A stretch of DNA of 64,000 bases from the NCBI RefSeq assembly GCF_051020985.1, contig NC_135003.1, forward strand, positions 7,123,501-7,187,500, given 5' to 3'. The stretch is from Nomia melanderi. Taxonomy: Eukaryota > Arthropoda > Insecta > Hymenoptera > Halictidae. Position numbers and translations under genes: made by a program. Below, piece by piece: positions 27,863 through 40,600 of the stretch. The notes beneath the pieces are model-generated. The model had not been told where the DNA came from. It saw only the letters and a list, made by a program, of their open reading frames with translations, and searched no databases. Positions within the stretch are counted from its first letter, which is position 1. Every line of letters starts with the position of its first letter.

Positions 27863-30800
27863 ATGCAACCACTCTTACCGGTAAGTGGACTACGCACAAC
27901 GTTTTGCGTCCTTGTTCTTTCACTTATTCTTTACGGGGCTTGGCTTCTACCCCTGAACAGAGGGTGCTCGTAAGAATCTAAATGGTTCTTTTCATTTTAT
28001 TTTACGCTCATTTCTCTCGTTTCTCCGTAACGTTCTTTCGCTTTTTGATAATGTTTAATGGAATTACTTTTAAACCGAGCGATTTTAATCCGCGGTTTTG
28101 ACGATGCCCCTTGTGAGTGGAGTTATAAGAGCTGTTTAGCATGAAATTGTACGTTTGTTGTGCATGCACGGTAATGACATTTTTCTTTGATGTTTTGTGG
28201 TACGACGTTTCCCCGATATTTCGTTGGAGAATTGGTACCTACTGTAATGTGGATGTCATTTTACTGCACCTAGAATTTGTTACCCTTCCGTGTAATTTGA
28301 AAGTACACGCACATGTGAAACAAAGGGTACCTTTAATCAAGCTGTAATATAAGTTAGACGTAAATTGAGGGGCAGTGGATACAAAATATATTGACTGTGG
28401 TTTGTAAAACTCGATCGTCACAGTTTTCAGTAAACGAATTCAAAAAATCGTGTTATTTTAATGTTTCATGGTACATTTTAATATGCCCATGCTGCATGTT
28501 GATTGAATTTCACGCGAGAAAAGGTACACCAGCGGGATTTTCCTTTTGTACAAGTTTTCATTTAGTTCTGATAAACAATTTTTGCTCATTTTCTGAATGG
28601 TGCGCGTATGACAAATTCATCGATAAATAATACGCAATTGTCGCGAGTGACCCAGTGGAAGAACCGATATTTCCGGGAAGCAATAGGATTTGCATCTAAA
28701 ATGCATGTGTGGTAATTGGTTCATTTAGACGCAGCGATTGGAAATTATTCTTTCTATGAAAAATACGAACAAATTGCGCAGAATGGACCATATGTGATTC
28801 CTGTACAGGATTGCTGGTGCATTTCGTTTGCGTCACGTGAAACGTAGAAAAAAACAGAATGAAACATAAGCAATTAGCGGGTAAACTGAATGAAATCCTC
28901 GTTAACACGAAAGTTTTATTTTTACGGGTGTGAAATAAAAGCTGTTTTTCGCACTCAGTTTCTTAGTTCCAGACAAGCAGGACAGATTGTTTTACCCCTA
29001 TCGGTAATTAACGGCTTTGTTTAATTACAGAGACAGTACTTGGTATTCTTCTATATTAATCACAGCATATAAAAAACATATTATTTTTCTGTTTAGAAAA
29101 TTTAAACGAAAAGTATGTATTTTTCGTCGTAAAGACTGACGTTGAAAATTTATTCTTAAGCTAGTAAAGATATTATTCCTCGAAGAAAAAAAATTGTATC
29201 ATTAACATTACAAATTATTATGTACACAGATAAGTCGCTTAATTTTCGAGACTCATTTTTTTTAGAATTACTATTAGATTACGAATATTTACGGTAACTC
29301 TCGTTTTCGTAAATACGGGATGTAATGAAAGTTTATAAATTCGGCGCAGGGAACGTGCCTGTGAATATGAAAATTTTAATACAGCGTCATACAGTTCTGT
29401 GAATTTTATTAAACATAACCGTAAGGAATACTTCGAACAATGTCTGTTGCGCTCACTTTTATATTTTTTTCTCTATGGCACCTTTCCAGCGTTGATCAGA
29501 ATTTTTTAATGAATTTCCGATGCCACGAAGTTTTTTATCTAGTGTCTTCCCTTATCTTCCTTGTTACGTAAAGTGCAGTGTACATAGCCTAAATAATCCT
29601 GTTTCCGTTCTTAAGAATACACTGCCGTTCTCTACCAATATTTAGGATCAAAGGAAGTGAAAGTGGGAAACACTCAAAATGTATCATAGGATACAAAAGG
29701 GAACACGTAGTCTTTGCGTTTGATAATACCGTTTCTTCCTACTCCACGCATTACCAAAATTTTTAGCAACTTCGACATAAGTAGATTTTCACAAAATTTT
29801 ATTTCATATCGAATAGTATTCCGTTTAACAAAATATAAACAGATAACGAGAACACAATTAATTCATGATACAAAATAATTTATAGAGCTTATGTCGAACT
29901 GTTTATAAGAAAATTCGTTCTTCTGTCATTCAGTTGCAGGTGCTCTGCTTTGCCTGCGTGATAGCACTCAGCAGTGGTGCCATCAAAACGTCGGAGCCAA
30001 AGCTAATTACCAAATTAGCGCCGGTGAACAGTCCGTCGTACGATGATTCCACCAAAGATTTAACAGCATCCGCGAGTGATCGAAGTAAGTGATCCAATTC
30101 CAATTATATATTGTGTATAATATATTGCAGCATATTTTAATCTGCAAAAGCTTCCTTACCACTAATGTTCGACTTTACTGAAAATGAAAGATTTGGACAT
30201 GCCAGCGCAACTCTTTTACATTAAAATTCCTGTTTCCGACAGCTTTTGCTTTCCCGCGTTGCCACTTCGCATACATTTATCTTTTCGAGTACTGTCAAGA
30301 TGCCACTCAGTCCTGGTTAATTGTCGCGCACATCCAACGGCCAGATTCACCGCTTCATCATTCTCTCGAGTTTCCCAGCGTTCGCGGCGCCCCTTCTTTT
30401 CTGATGTATGGCTCTATTTTCCATTTTCTCTATTTTCCTGGTTTCAAAACTCACACGAACTGTTTCGATCGATCAGTTACCTGTTTCGAGTATAAAGAAC
30501 ATTTAGTTATTCTTCATCAGATGCTTAATATAATTTTATTTAAAAGCATACAGACATTTGTTCATTTTCAACGAAACATCGTTTAAACGTTAAACGAAAA
30601 CCCCTGCATTAATATTTATCATTAAATTAACAAGCAATAAAATAATCAGAGTTATTTAATGGAACATTTAACAGATCGATAAAGCTTAGAATATAAATAT
30701 TAAAATTCAGGATATTTTGAAGAATGGTAAGTTACTAATAAGAGTACAGTTGATGGTTATTTTACTATTATTACCATAATTTATGTTTTATGATCATTAA

Positions 30801-33792
30801 TCAGAACTAATTAATTTGGAATCACTTATTCCTATAAATAAATTTTATTATGACCAAATTCTTCACATAGCACTAAGAAAAAGAAGTGCTATAGTCATTT
30901 ATGTTGAAAAATAAAAGATTCATGTTTCAAATGAAACAGCTAGATTTGCTGCAACTATTTCTCAATGAAAAGCTTCATTTAACTGTTCGACTTACCAACG
31001 ATGGAAATCCACGTATTGCATCTAATAAAGGAGGATATTAAACAATATTAATATTCATCGCTATTCTGTACTTAGCATGTGCTCAGAATGAAAACGCCGT
31101 CTGCGAAAATCGTAGCAGATGAATCACTCCAAGGAAATTCTGTTTTCTCGTTACGCGGTTAGTTACATGAATGATTTAATGGGAATCAGTGATCGCGGAG
31201 CAACACTAAGAAAATATGCCGGCGGATGTTGAAGGACCTTCGCCGGTCTCGCCGCATTAGCATGTTATTATAACGAATGTCACTTTTTCACTGTTGGCAA
31301 CTGTTTGAGACGTTCGATCGTGGGAACGGTAGTGACACACTTATTTAATACAAGAATCGTTGGATAACGATTGATTGTCTGTCCTGAGGATAGCCGCAAT
31401 TCTGCACGGACAGTGAGTTCACGAGCTTAAATAATCACGCGGTTATGCGCGCACCGTGTGGCTTTTACACCCGCCGAATTGAAACGTGGAAAGCGGTTAA
31501 TTAACCGATGTTTCTTTAAACGATGGATGTTTATGTAGATGTGCACTTTTGTATACGAATGTAAAAAGAAATTAAAATTAATTTTCCATTCGATCTTGTT
31601 TCATATATACAACTCAAGTTTAACACTTTTTTTAATGATTAAAGTGTTGTAATATTTTTACCGAAGGAATATTTTTTTCTTGTTACAATTTCATTGAGAT
31701 AAAGAATATTGAATATTCTTATTATATAAAATCAATATGTCTAATTTTCATAATTAACGATATGCATTACGTACTCTCCATCCCAATGACATTGTAATAA
31801 GAGAAAAATATTCTTCCGATTATAAAATATAATACTTCAATCATTCTTAAGTATTTCTTATTACAATTTGATTGGCGCGGAGAGTAGGTAATGTATATCG
31901 TTAATTGTGAAAATTAAACCTTGAGCTCGTGTCCGGTATTGATTAAAGTGTTGAGATATTGTCAATGTTTCCAATCATTTAGTCGGAAACGTCACTGATA
32001 ACGGCTAACATTTATTGATCTCGAATGCATAAACGCATCGTTTAACATCGCGTCATTTCCGCCGTTAGGGCACGAGGCGAGGACGTATTTGTGTGAAAAC
32101 CGTTCTGACGTTCCTTGGAATTTGCCAAGGTTTAACGTATTGTCCATTCTTTTTTGCGCGCCGTAAAGTGTGAGATACTCGACTTGAATAGAAGTTTTCT
32201 TACATCGAAGAAGTCTCTTTTATGAATTATTATATAATCACTATTGAATTGTAGATATTATTACACATTAATCATGTATGAAAATATATGAAAATTTGAA
32301 TGAGATAAGGTGTTACTAGTGGATAATACCAATAAGTTACAAACGGATAATAACTATAACTATATTATCATTCCTGGATACAATATTTCCATACGTCCTT
32401 AAATTTAACCCTTTAGATCCCAAATTTGCAAATATCTAAATTTTCTATTATAACTCGAATTTGCAATATGATTTCAATGCGAAAACACACTTTGGTTATG
32501 CTACAAAGTTCTCGTTATTATATCGAAACAAAAAATGAATTCAAACTGTCATTTTGATCAGTATGTAATTCTGTTTTACGAAGGGTTAAGGAGAAATAAT
32601 TGCCAGGCGGCTAAGGTACTATCAGATCCCCTAACGATTTTGATTTTCTTAAAAGCTTTCTTGGTTCCAGCGTTCCATATTAGTAAGGATTATGGTCAGC
32701 CCGGATATGGTGGGAGCGTGCCCTACGGAAGTTACTACGGCTCGATTTACGGTCCCGGTGCAGGGTACCGCGGCGCAGGATATAATCTAGGACACTTGAA
32801 TACAGGGTACAGAGGCTATCCAGCCTATAGTCCGAGCGGAATTGTCGGTAACGGTCACGTTGGGTAAGGTTCAAACGCAATTCAAAATGGAATAATACAC
32901 TTATCATAAACTTGTCACGGAATTGTCGTCCGACTTAAATTGGCATGACAGCTTTCACGTATGAACATGAGAGGCATAGAGGCCGCGGGATTGCTGGAAG
33001 CCTTGAGTGTTTGATGATTCGAAATAATGAGTCGACTGCGGAACTTAATGCAAATTCCTGTTTTCATTAGTTATTATATAAACACCGGTAAAGAGGAATT
33101 TGTTTTCATTTATCTAGGAAATTCTCGCAGTGGAAAGAAAGTAGAAATATTATATACATTACCATAAGTGTTTGTTTCTCATGAAAGTATCGATGTGTAA
33201 TCATATTCCATTCTTGCAATGATAACGATGCTTTCAGGGGTTCTAATCAACGAAACTTTACTATTCTGCATTGTAGTGGGATAGAATAGTTTATGCCATT
33301 ATAATACATAATATTTGCATAAACATTTTTGTAATACAAATAGCGTACAGAGAATTGAGAAATTAGCTACTGTAAATTTGTATAGATTCGTTAATTGGAT
33401 AAACTGAAACCCATTGAAATCAGATCAGTTTTATGACATGATTGTTCCTGTATAGGTACGGTTATTACGGAAATGCTGGATACAATCCCAATTATGGTGG
33501 TTACGGGTATGGGAGCGGATATGGCGGTTACGGAAGTGGATTAGGTTACGGTGGATACAGTCCATACAACACCGGAAGTTACGGTTTAGGCTACGATGAC
33601 GGATATAATGGATACGGACGCGGTGGTTATGGACGCTACGGTGGCTATGATGCTTATGGGTATGGATCAGGGTATGGAGGATCGAATTATGGATCCGTGT
33701 ACGGCACGAGGAGTAACTATGAGCCTTATACCTATCACGGGAGCGGTTATGGAAGTTATAGCTATCCTTCAGGATACAGAGGCTATTCTTAG
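27863..33792 (+). CDS. Secreted glycine/tyrosine-rich structural (cuticle-type) protein, four exons
   Basis: Exons 27863-27880, 29940-30084, 32671-32863 and 33456-33792 have GT/AG borders and compatible phases (0, 1, 2), giving 693 nt and 230 residues. The first exon encodes only MQPLLP. With the next exon it forms a signal peptide (MQPLLPVLCFACVIALSSG, cleavage likely near residue 20). Splitting the signal peptide by intron 1 is common in insect cuticle-protein genes. Residues 21-55 are a mixed Lys/Ser/Thr linker. From residue 60 on the protein is dominated by Gly and Tyr in motifs such as GYGSGYGGYGSG, ending in GYRGYS. No RR chitin-binding motif is present. It is probably an extracellular cuticle or silk-like matrix protein. 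The exact family (shematrin-like, GYG cuticular) is uncertain. Confidence 0.82.
30085..32670. other. Second intron of the Gly/Tyr-rich protein gene
   Basis: The intron runs from a GTAAGT donor at 30085 to an acceptor ending TTGGTTCCAG at 32670. It holds no coding exon I could find. Open frames at 30184-30495 and 32535-32670 are chance extensions. It contains the long hairpin at 31742-31916. Confidence 0.7.
31742..31916. repeat. 175-bp imperfect hairpin (MITE-like inverted repeat) in an intron
   Basis: The left arm starts TAATTTTCATAATTAACGAT and the reverse complement of the right arm starts TAATTTTCACAATTAACGAT. Pairing continues with a few mismatches through the CTACTCTCC region and on to ATTGTAATAAGA, giving arms of about 55-65 bp around a loop of roughly 50 bp. 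Both ends carry TA. No gene is inside. It may be a decayed foldback/mariner-type MITE or a hairpin RNA source; the sequence alone does not decide. Confidence 0.7.
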
Positions 33793-33881
33793 TTTACTTT
33801 CGAGGTTGAACTTCCAGTATAGTGCTGTGCATAAAAATTGCAACGCCAAAAATATCTATGTCGAATTCACTTAATTGATTA

Positions 33882-33926
33882 AATAAAATATATATCTGTG
33901 TTTTCAATGAATTCAATTTAAATAAA
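33882..33926 (+). terminator. Poly(A) signals of the Gly/Tyr-rich protein gene
   Basis: AATAAA occurs at 33882-33887 and again at 33921-33926, 90 and 129 bp after the stop codon at 33790-33792. Either could direct cleavage, giving a short 3' UTR. Confidence 0.55.
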
Positions 33927-36225
33927 TATATTCCTTTGACCAATATATTTATGTTTGATGTTGTATCCTTTATGCATAGCATCATATCAATTTCTATAAA
34001 TGTTTAAACAGGTCCAAACAGGACCAATTCACTGGTCGCATAACAAATAACAAACAGAACATTGCAGCAGTATCTGCGGATACTGATTAACTGCGTATGT
34101 GGCATTTATACGTTTATTTGTTCCGCTAATTAATTTACTTTAATTTTTAATACTTATTAATTCTTCGTGTAATGTATGTACATAATATTAATAATAATAA
34201 ATGACATTCCGATGACGAATTACGTTTCTGATTTATCTTTAAAATTGGGACACAAATTCTTAGTACATTACAAAATACTTTTTCTTTATGAACAGGTGCC
34301 AAGTAAATTATTCTTTCATTTGTTTAGTGTATGATTCTTATTTCATGTGTCCTATTTGTAGTAAATATACAAAATAGATGTCCGATGCGTTTATCTCGTA
34401 CGCTTCGATTGCGAATTCGTTCGAGCTCGACAAATGAATAATGACCCCGTAATGTTATTTCAAAATGGTTCGAAATCGAACATCTGTCCCTCTATCGAGC
34501 TTCGACGTGGTTAAATAAACCAATGCAGTACAATTTTGCGTATCGCTTTCCGTCACTGATTTACGATTTGAAGCGGAATTAATAGATCATCATCGCGTGT
34601 GAATTTACGACTCGACAAATTCACTAGAGAACGCACATTTATTGACACTATAAAAGGACAAATTTGATTTCAATATATTCTTCTAAAGCAAACACGATTG
34701 TATATTTCACGATTAGTTTTATTTATTAAAAATACATGATTGATGCTCATAAAGGAACACTAGATGAACGCAATATTAATATGTACAATTATGTATAATT
34801 TATTGAAAATCTGTTGATCGTTACGCTATAAGAAGATACATGGTTACATAAGGCTGTATCCAATGTACAAAATATAACCTGTTAAAGAAAGAAGAACGCA
34901 TCGAGCACGTACAGTCGCGCACGGTCTGTTCCGTTGTATTAAACAATCGTTATCGACTGCATATCGTTTCTTATTGCAAATCATTCGGCAATCGAGGTAA
35001 ATATAAATACGACAGCCGTCCGGTACATGCTCAATGAGTACTGTTAAGTGTGCAAATAAGTAATCAATTACATTCTTTTTAAATAAAAGTGTCGACTTGA
35101 TTTTAGAATATCTATGTCACCCTTTTCTAAAAATGGCGCAGGACATTGAAGAACAAGAATAACATCGATGCGTCGTGGATGTTCGGTATTACCGAAAATA
35201 AATATTAAATTCGACAAATTATAATGGATAACCTATTGGCACATCCGATATAAATGTATTATTAGGCCTTGTACGATCAATATTTAATCTCAAGCATACA
35301 AGGATGAGCACGGAACGTATGTATTCGTTCCCCACGATGTTCGTATAACTTAAATCGAAAAACTTCTGCGTGGGGCGCGCGATACGCGTCATCGTCGCCT
35401 TCCTAAACATCGTGGGAAACGAAGGGGCATTCTTGAAATTAAATATGACTTGATGATAATGAGATGATAGGGCAAAATACCTCTTTCCTTATAACTAATA
35501 AGAAGAATCAGCTTTTCAAATGTTGCTTGGCGTCTGCGCGAAAAGATCTCTCTTTTACCTGCGTTAACTTTTTTAATCGTTTTCATTTTAGTTTTGTGGA
35601 AACAGAGAAAATTTAAGCCTGAACTATGCATGCAACACTAACAACAACAAAGTATTTACGTCCAAAGGATTGACATTGAAATATAGATCCTCATTGATAA
35701 AAAGTATTTTCGAAAAAACAAGCAGCTTGAATAAATAAATGAATTGCTTGGTCTCCAGTGTTAGTCGTCCTAGAATTACTCGAATGCATGAACGAAAGGT
35801 TACTACGACCCTAATCTAGGGCTGGGGACTTGTTTAGTCAGCTTCTACCAGTAAAGCGGAATTACAGAAGCACCACCGTTCGATTATCATAAATCTCCGT
35901 ACAATGCTATCGCAACTCGAAGTTAAGGCAGGGAAACAAGAGAAGGGTGGGGCTATTCACTTGCCGGCGCAATACCATACCTCCGGGGGATCATAGTTGG
36001 TGGGTTCGTGTGTGATCAACGTGATTTATAAATCATATTTCGTTTCATAGTGATAACGGAGACGCGTGGGCCACGATCATCGTGTCCTTCATGGCCATCC
36101 GTCAGCTGTCCAGCAGCTGATGGACGGGCAGCGGTTTATCGTCGTCTCAGGGACATCATGTTTGTACACGGGAGAACTTGGTGACGGCCGATTGGCCATG
36201 GCTCAATTGCCCCTCGGGTTTACAA
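33927..36225. other. Convergent intergenic region between two matrix-protein genes
   Basis: It lies between the 3' ends of the plus-strand Gly/Tyr-rich gene and the minus-strand collagen-like cuticular gene. It should hold the 3' UTR of the latter. I did not find a canonical AATAAA on the minus strand within the first few hundred bases below 36226; the nearest I noticed are near 34,718 and 34,795. No gene seen. Confidence 0.4.
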
Positions 36226-37634
36226 TTACACTCTTCTCTTGGCGTTCCGTGTTTTCGTTCGTCGCCTCTCGGTCCGGCTACGAGCTGAAACATTCAAAAA
36301 GCCGAGTTTCGCTTGACGCAACGCCTCGCGCAGGTTCTCGATGTTCCCAAGCTGATTCAGGCTGAGAAGCTTCGTTTCGATCTGGCCGGTCTGCGAACCG
36401 CATGCGTTGCACGTGTACGGGACAGGCATAGCGGACGGGAACATGTCTTTCATGGTTTGGCTGTCCGTCTCGTCGCCTGGACAGTATGGTATGAATACCA
36501 CGGGAATGAAGCCAAGCTGACCGATAAGGGGAACGGGTGTCGTGCTCGTGGTAGTCGTTGTATCATTGCTCGGCTCGACAAGGTAGCAAGGACAGGTTTG
36601 GGGATCTGGCCCTATTGACTGTTGGTAGGGCTTGTTGCTTGGAGGCTGTACCCCAATAGCAGTCACGCCTGGTCTAGGCTCTAACGGCTCGGACAATTCG
36701 TTTACCTGTTTGATCAGAGCCGCGTTATCGCCATCCGTTGACTGATACCTTACGTTCTTCTGCGTCTCGTCGCGGCCGCCGTTCGTCTCCACCTGAACGA
36801 TAGGGCGGCCTCGGTCGGGTTGGTTGACTTTGTTCACCTGCTGAGAAAATTTACGATGTCCCCGAGAGCTCTGATCGAACTCTTCCTCGCCGGCGTACCT
36901 GCCATTGGTCTTCACTTCGTTATACGTGTTTTCCAGCCGCACTGTCTTCGTCACAGGAATATTCTCGTTCTGCTGGTCCACGTATTTGCGAGATTCTTTC
37001 CGTTGAAGAAGAGCATTAATGGTGTCTGCGTCCAGGTTCACTTGTCCTTGATTGTATTGAGCTTGGTAGCGCGTGTCTTTTGAGCCAAAGGGACTGCTGA
37101 TTTTGATTGGGTATTGGAAGCCAGTGGATTCCACGTATTTCTCGTAGTTTTCATCGTTCGATTCACCTCGTTTGTAACCCGAATCAAACTGAGACGCAGA
37201 AGTTAACCGATCCACCTGTTTTTGTCCGTAGCTGCCGAAAGGAGGTTCCCTTAAGCTAGGCGAAGTCGTGGGCTCGTACTGCTTTAATGGGTACTGAAGC
37301 TTTATCGGTCCCTCGTAATGAGCTGCAGATGTTGCCTTCACGCCGGATACGTAATCTGGATCACCGGGCCATGGACCGTCAGGACCAGGTGAGCCAGTTG
37401 GCCATGGACCATCCGGACCATCTGGTCCAACGCCGCCCTCGCCACCCACTCCGCCATCACCTCCAATACCGCCGATGGGGCCGCCAGGACCCTCGGGACC
37501 TCCTAGGCCGCCCGATCCTTCGGGCCCATCAGGACCATTAGGCCATGGCCCATTGGGACCATCAGGACCCACATCTCCAATTGGTGCTTGCGGTTCACTA
37601 GGATATCCTGGATATTGCGGAAACTGACCATGAC
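36226..37634 (-). other. C-terminal exon of the collagen-like cuticular gene
   Basis: The acceptor (GAAAATTACAG) before 37634 completes a Gly codon in phase 1. The 469 residues start HGQFPQYPGYPSEPQ, then a different Gly-rich region (GPDGPWP, GGIGGDGG) of about 90 residues, a polar linker rich in Gln, Asn, Lys and Tyr, then a compact unique domain. That domain begins with TCPCYLVEP and a Thr run (likely O-glycosylated), continues with GQLGFIPVVFIPYCPG and MPVPYTCNACG, and ends in a Leu-rich helix and a basic tail (RTERRRTKTRNAKRRV). Four to five cysteines suggest disulfides. I believe similar C-termini occur in other insect cuticular proteins, but I cannot name the family. Confidence 0.8.
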
Positions 37635-40600
37635 CTGTAATTTTCATTACATACACATAAATCTACAATTTAAACAAGATACACTTACATATCTATTGAA
37701 AAATTCCTCAGCAATTTGGAAAAAAATTGCATAATGATCAATGATGTAATCATTAAATCCGCGAAGCCACATTTTAAAAAATAGACTACTTTATAAAATC
37801 AACATCTAATATATATTACACAAATTTGTAAATCTAGGAATATCTTCCTTACCTGGTTTTGACGTTCCAGGATGTCCATGATGACCAGGTTTACCTGGTT
37901 TGCCAGGTGTTCCAGGATATTCAGGTGATCCTGGAGTTCCAGGTGTTCCAGGATATCCAGGTGATCCTGGTGTTCCAGGTGTTCCAGGATATCCTGGTGT
38001 TCCAGGTGTTCCAGGATATCCAGGTGATCCTGGTGTTCCAGGTGTCTCAGGAATACCGGGAGTTCCAGGATGGCCGGGTTGTGGTGGGTAAGGTGGAGTG
38101 CCGGGTGTACCAGGTCTTCCAGGTTTACCAGGCCTTCCAGGTCTGCCTGGCGTGCCAGGAGTACCGGGTATGCCTGGAGTACCTGGATATCCGGGATGAG
38201 CTGGAGTACCTGGTATCCCTGGAGTTCCAGGAGTGCCCGGAGTTCCAGGGTATACAGGATATCCAGGGTGTGGTGGAGGAGTTGGTATTTGCGGATATCC
38301 AGGATGGGCTGGAGTGCCTGGTGTGCCTGGAATTCCAGGAGCGCCAGGTGATCCCGGCCTACCAGGAGTACCAGGGTACCCTGGATACGATGGCGTTCCG
38401 GGTGCACCAGGTGAGCCAGGAGTTGATGGTATTCCAGGATATCCTGGATGAGGTGGATAAGGTGGTGTGCCAGGTCCACCTGGACTGTCTGAATCTCCAG
38501 GTTTGCCTGGTGTGCCAGGAGTTCCAGGAAATCCTGGTTTCCCAGGTGTTCCTGGTATTCCCGGCGATCCAGGTATTCCCGGAGTTCCAGGAGAACCTGG
38601 ATATCCGGGGTATGCAGGGCCAGCTGGAGACTCTGGTGACATTGGTTTTCCATTGTGTCCTGGCTTTCCATTCTGTCCCGGTTTTCCGTGGTGTCCTGGC
38701 TTCCCATGATGCCCAGGCTTTCCGGGTTTACCTGGCCTACCGGGCACTCCTGATATTCCAGGGCTTCCAGGATATTCAGATTGTGGCGTATGCGGCGGAG
38801 TACCAGGAACAATTTCCAGACCAGGGATTCCTCCTGGTGGATGGAGATTACCCCCAGGCATATCAGGAGAACCGTTATGGCCGGGCTTTCCAGGCTTATT
38901 CGGTCGTCCAGGTTTGCCCGGTATACCAGTGATTCCAGGAATTTCAGGATAACCGGAATGAGGGGGTTCACCAGGTGGTCCAGGAAGACCAGGAGTGCCC
39001 GGTCGTCCTGGCGTTCCTGGTGCCCCAGGGTATCCTGGTGTTCCAGGGTGTCCCAGCGGAGGTAGTTGTCCAGGTGTATCAGGATACCCTGGTTTGCCTG
39101 GAATACCGGGAGTGCCGGGAGTGCCAGGTATTCCAGGGTGACCCGGTTGTGGCGGTTTTCCAGGTATACCAGGCGTTCCGGGATAACCTGGTGTCCCAGG
39201 TGTGCCGGGAGTTCCAGGATATCCAGGAGTTCCAGGGTGTCCAGGTTCAGGTGGTCCTACAGGTGTTCCAGGGTAACCGGGCTGTCCTGGTGTTCCTGGG
39301 TAACCAGGAGTTCCAGGTTGTCCCGGTTGTGGTGGATTTCCTGGAGTTCCAGGTGTGCCAGGGATTCCAGGGGTTCCAGGGGTTCCAGGATATCCAGGTA
39401 TTCCAGGGTGGCCAGGTTGTGGTGGTCCTACAGGTATTCCGGGGAAACCGGGTTTTCCCGGTGTTCCTGGGTATCCAGGAGTTCCAGGGTATCCGGGTCG
39501 AGGTGGTACACCAGGTGTTCCAGGTGTGCCAGGTGTGCCAGGTGTGCCAGGTGTGCCAGGTGTGCCAGGTGTGCCAGGTGTACCAGGATATGCTGGAGTT
39601 CCAGGCTGTCCCGGTTGTGGTGGTTTTCCCGGTGTACCAGGTGTGCCCGGCGTTCCAGGATATCCAGGTGCTCCTGGATGTCCGGGTTGAGGTGGTTTAC
39701 CGGGTGTTCCGGGGTAACCGGGCTGTCCTGGTGTTCCTGGGTAACCAGGAGTTCCAGGGTATCCGGGTAGAGGTGGTATACCAGGTGTTCCAGGTGTGCC
39801 AGGTGTACCAGGATATGCAGGAGTTCCAGGCTGTCCGGGTTGTGGTGGTTTTCCCGGTGTACCAGGAGTGCCGGGCGTTCCAGGATATCCAGGTGCTCCT
39901 GGATGTCCGGGTTGAGGTGGTTTACCGGGTGATCCGGGGTAACCGGGCTGCCCTGGTGTTCCTGGGTAACCAGGAGTTCCAGGTTGTCCTGGTTGAGGTG
40001 GCTTACCAGGTGTTCCAGGGTAACCGGGCTGTCCTGGTGTTCCTGGGTAACCAGGAGTTCCAGGTTGTCCCGGTTGTGGTGGATTTCCTGGAGTTCCAGG
40101 TGTGCCAGGGATTCCAGGGGTTCCAGGGGTTCCAGGATATCCAGGTATTCCAGGGTGGCCAGGTTGTGGTGGTCCTACAGGTATTCCGGGGAAACCGGGT
40201 TTTCCCGGTGTTCCTGGGTATCCAGGAGTTCCAGGGTATCCGGGTCGAGGTGGTACACCAGGTGTTCCAGGTGTGCCAGGTGTGCCAGGTGTGCCAGGTG
40301 TGCCAGGTGTACCAGGATATGCTGGAGTTCCAGGCTGTCCCGGTTGTGGTGGTTTTCCCGGTGTACCAGGTGTGCCCGGCGTTCCAGGATATCCAGGTGC
40401 TCCTGGATGTCCGGGTTGAGGTGGTTTACCGGGTGTTCCGGGGTAACCGGGCTGTCCTGGTGTTCCTGGGTAACCAGGAGTTCCAGGGTATCCGGGTTGA
40501 GGTGGTACAGCAGGTGTTCCAGGATGACCTGGTGTACCAGGTGAGCCGGGCTTGCCAGGGGTTCCAGGATACCCAGGTGATCCAGGGTAACCAGGAGTTC

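Noticed and set aside
27502..27897. 131-residue minus-strand frame overlapping the promoter and first exon of the Gly/Tyr-rich gene
   Set aside because: It runs through the TATA box and donor site of a well-supported plus-strand gene and has no recognisable domain. I leave it out, though a short antisense transcript cannot be excluded.
32535..32670. Open frame extending upstream of the third exon of the Gly/Tyr-rich gene
   Set aside because: The acceptor at 32670 and the phase of the preceding exon show this is intron; the upstream residues do not fit the protein.
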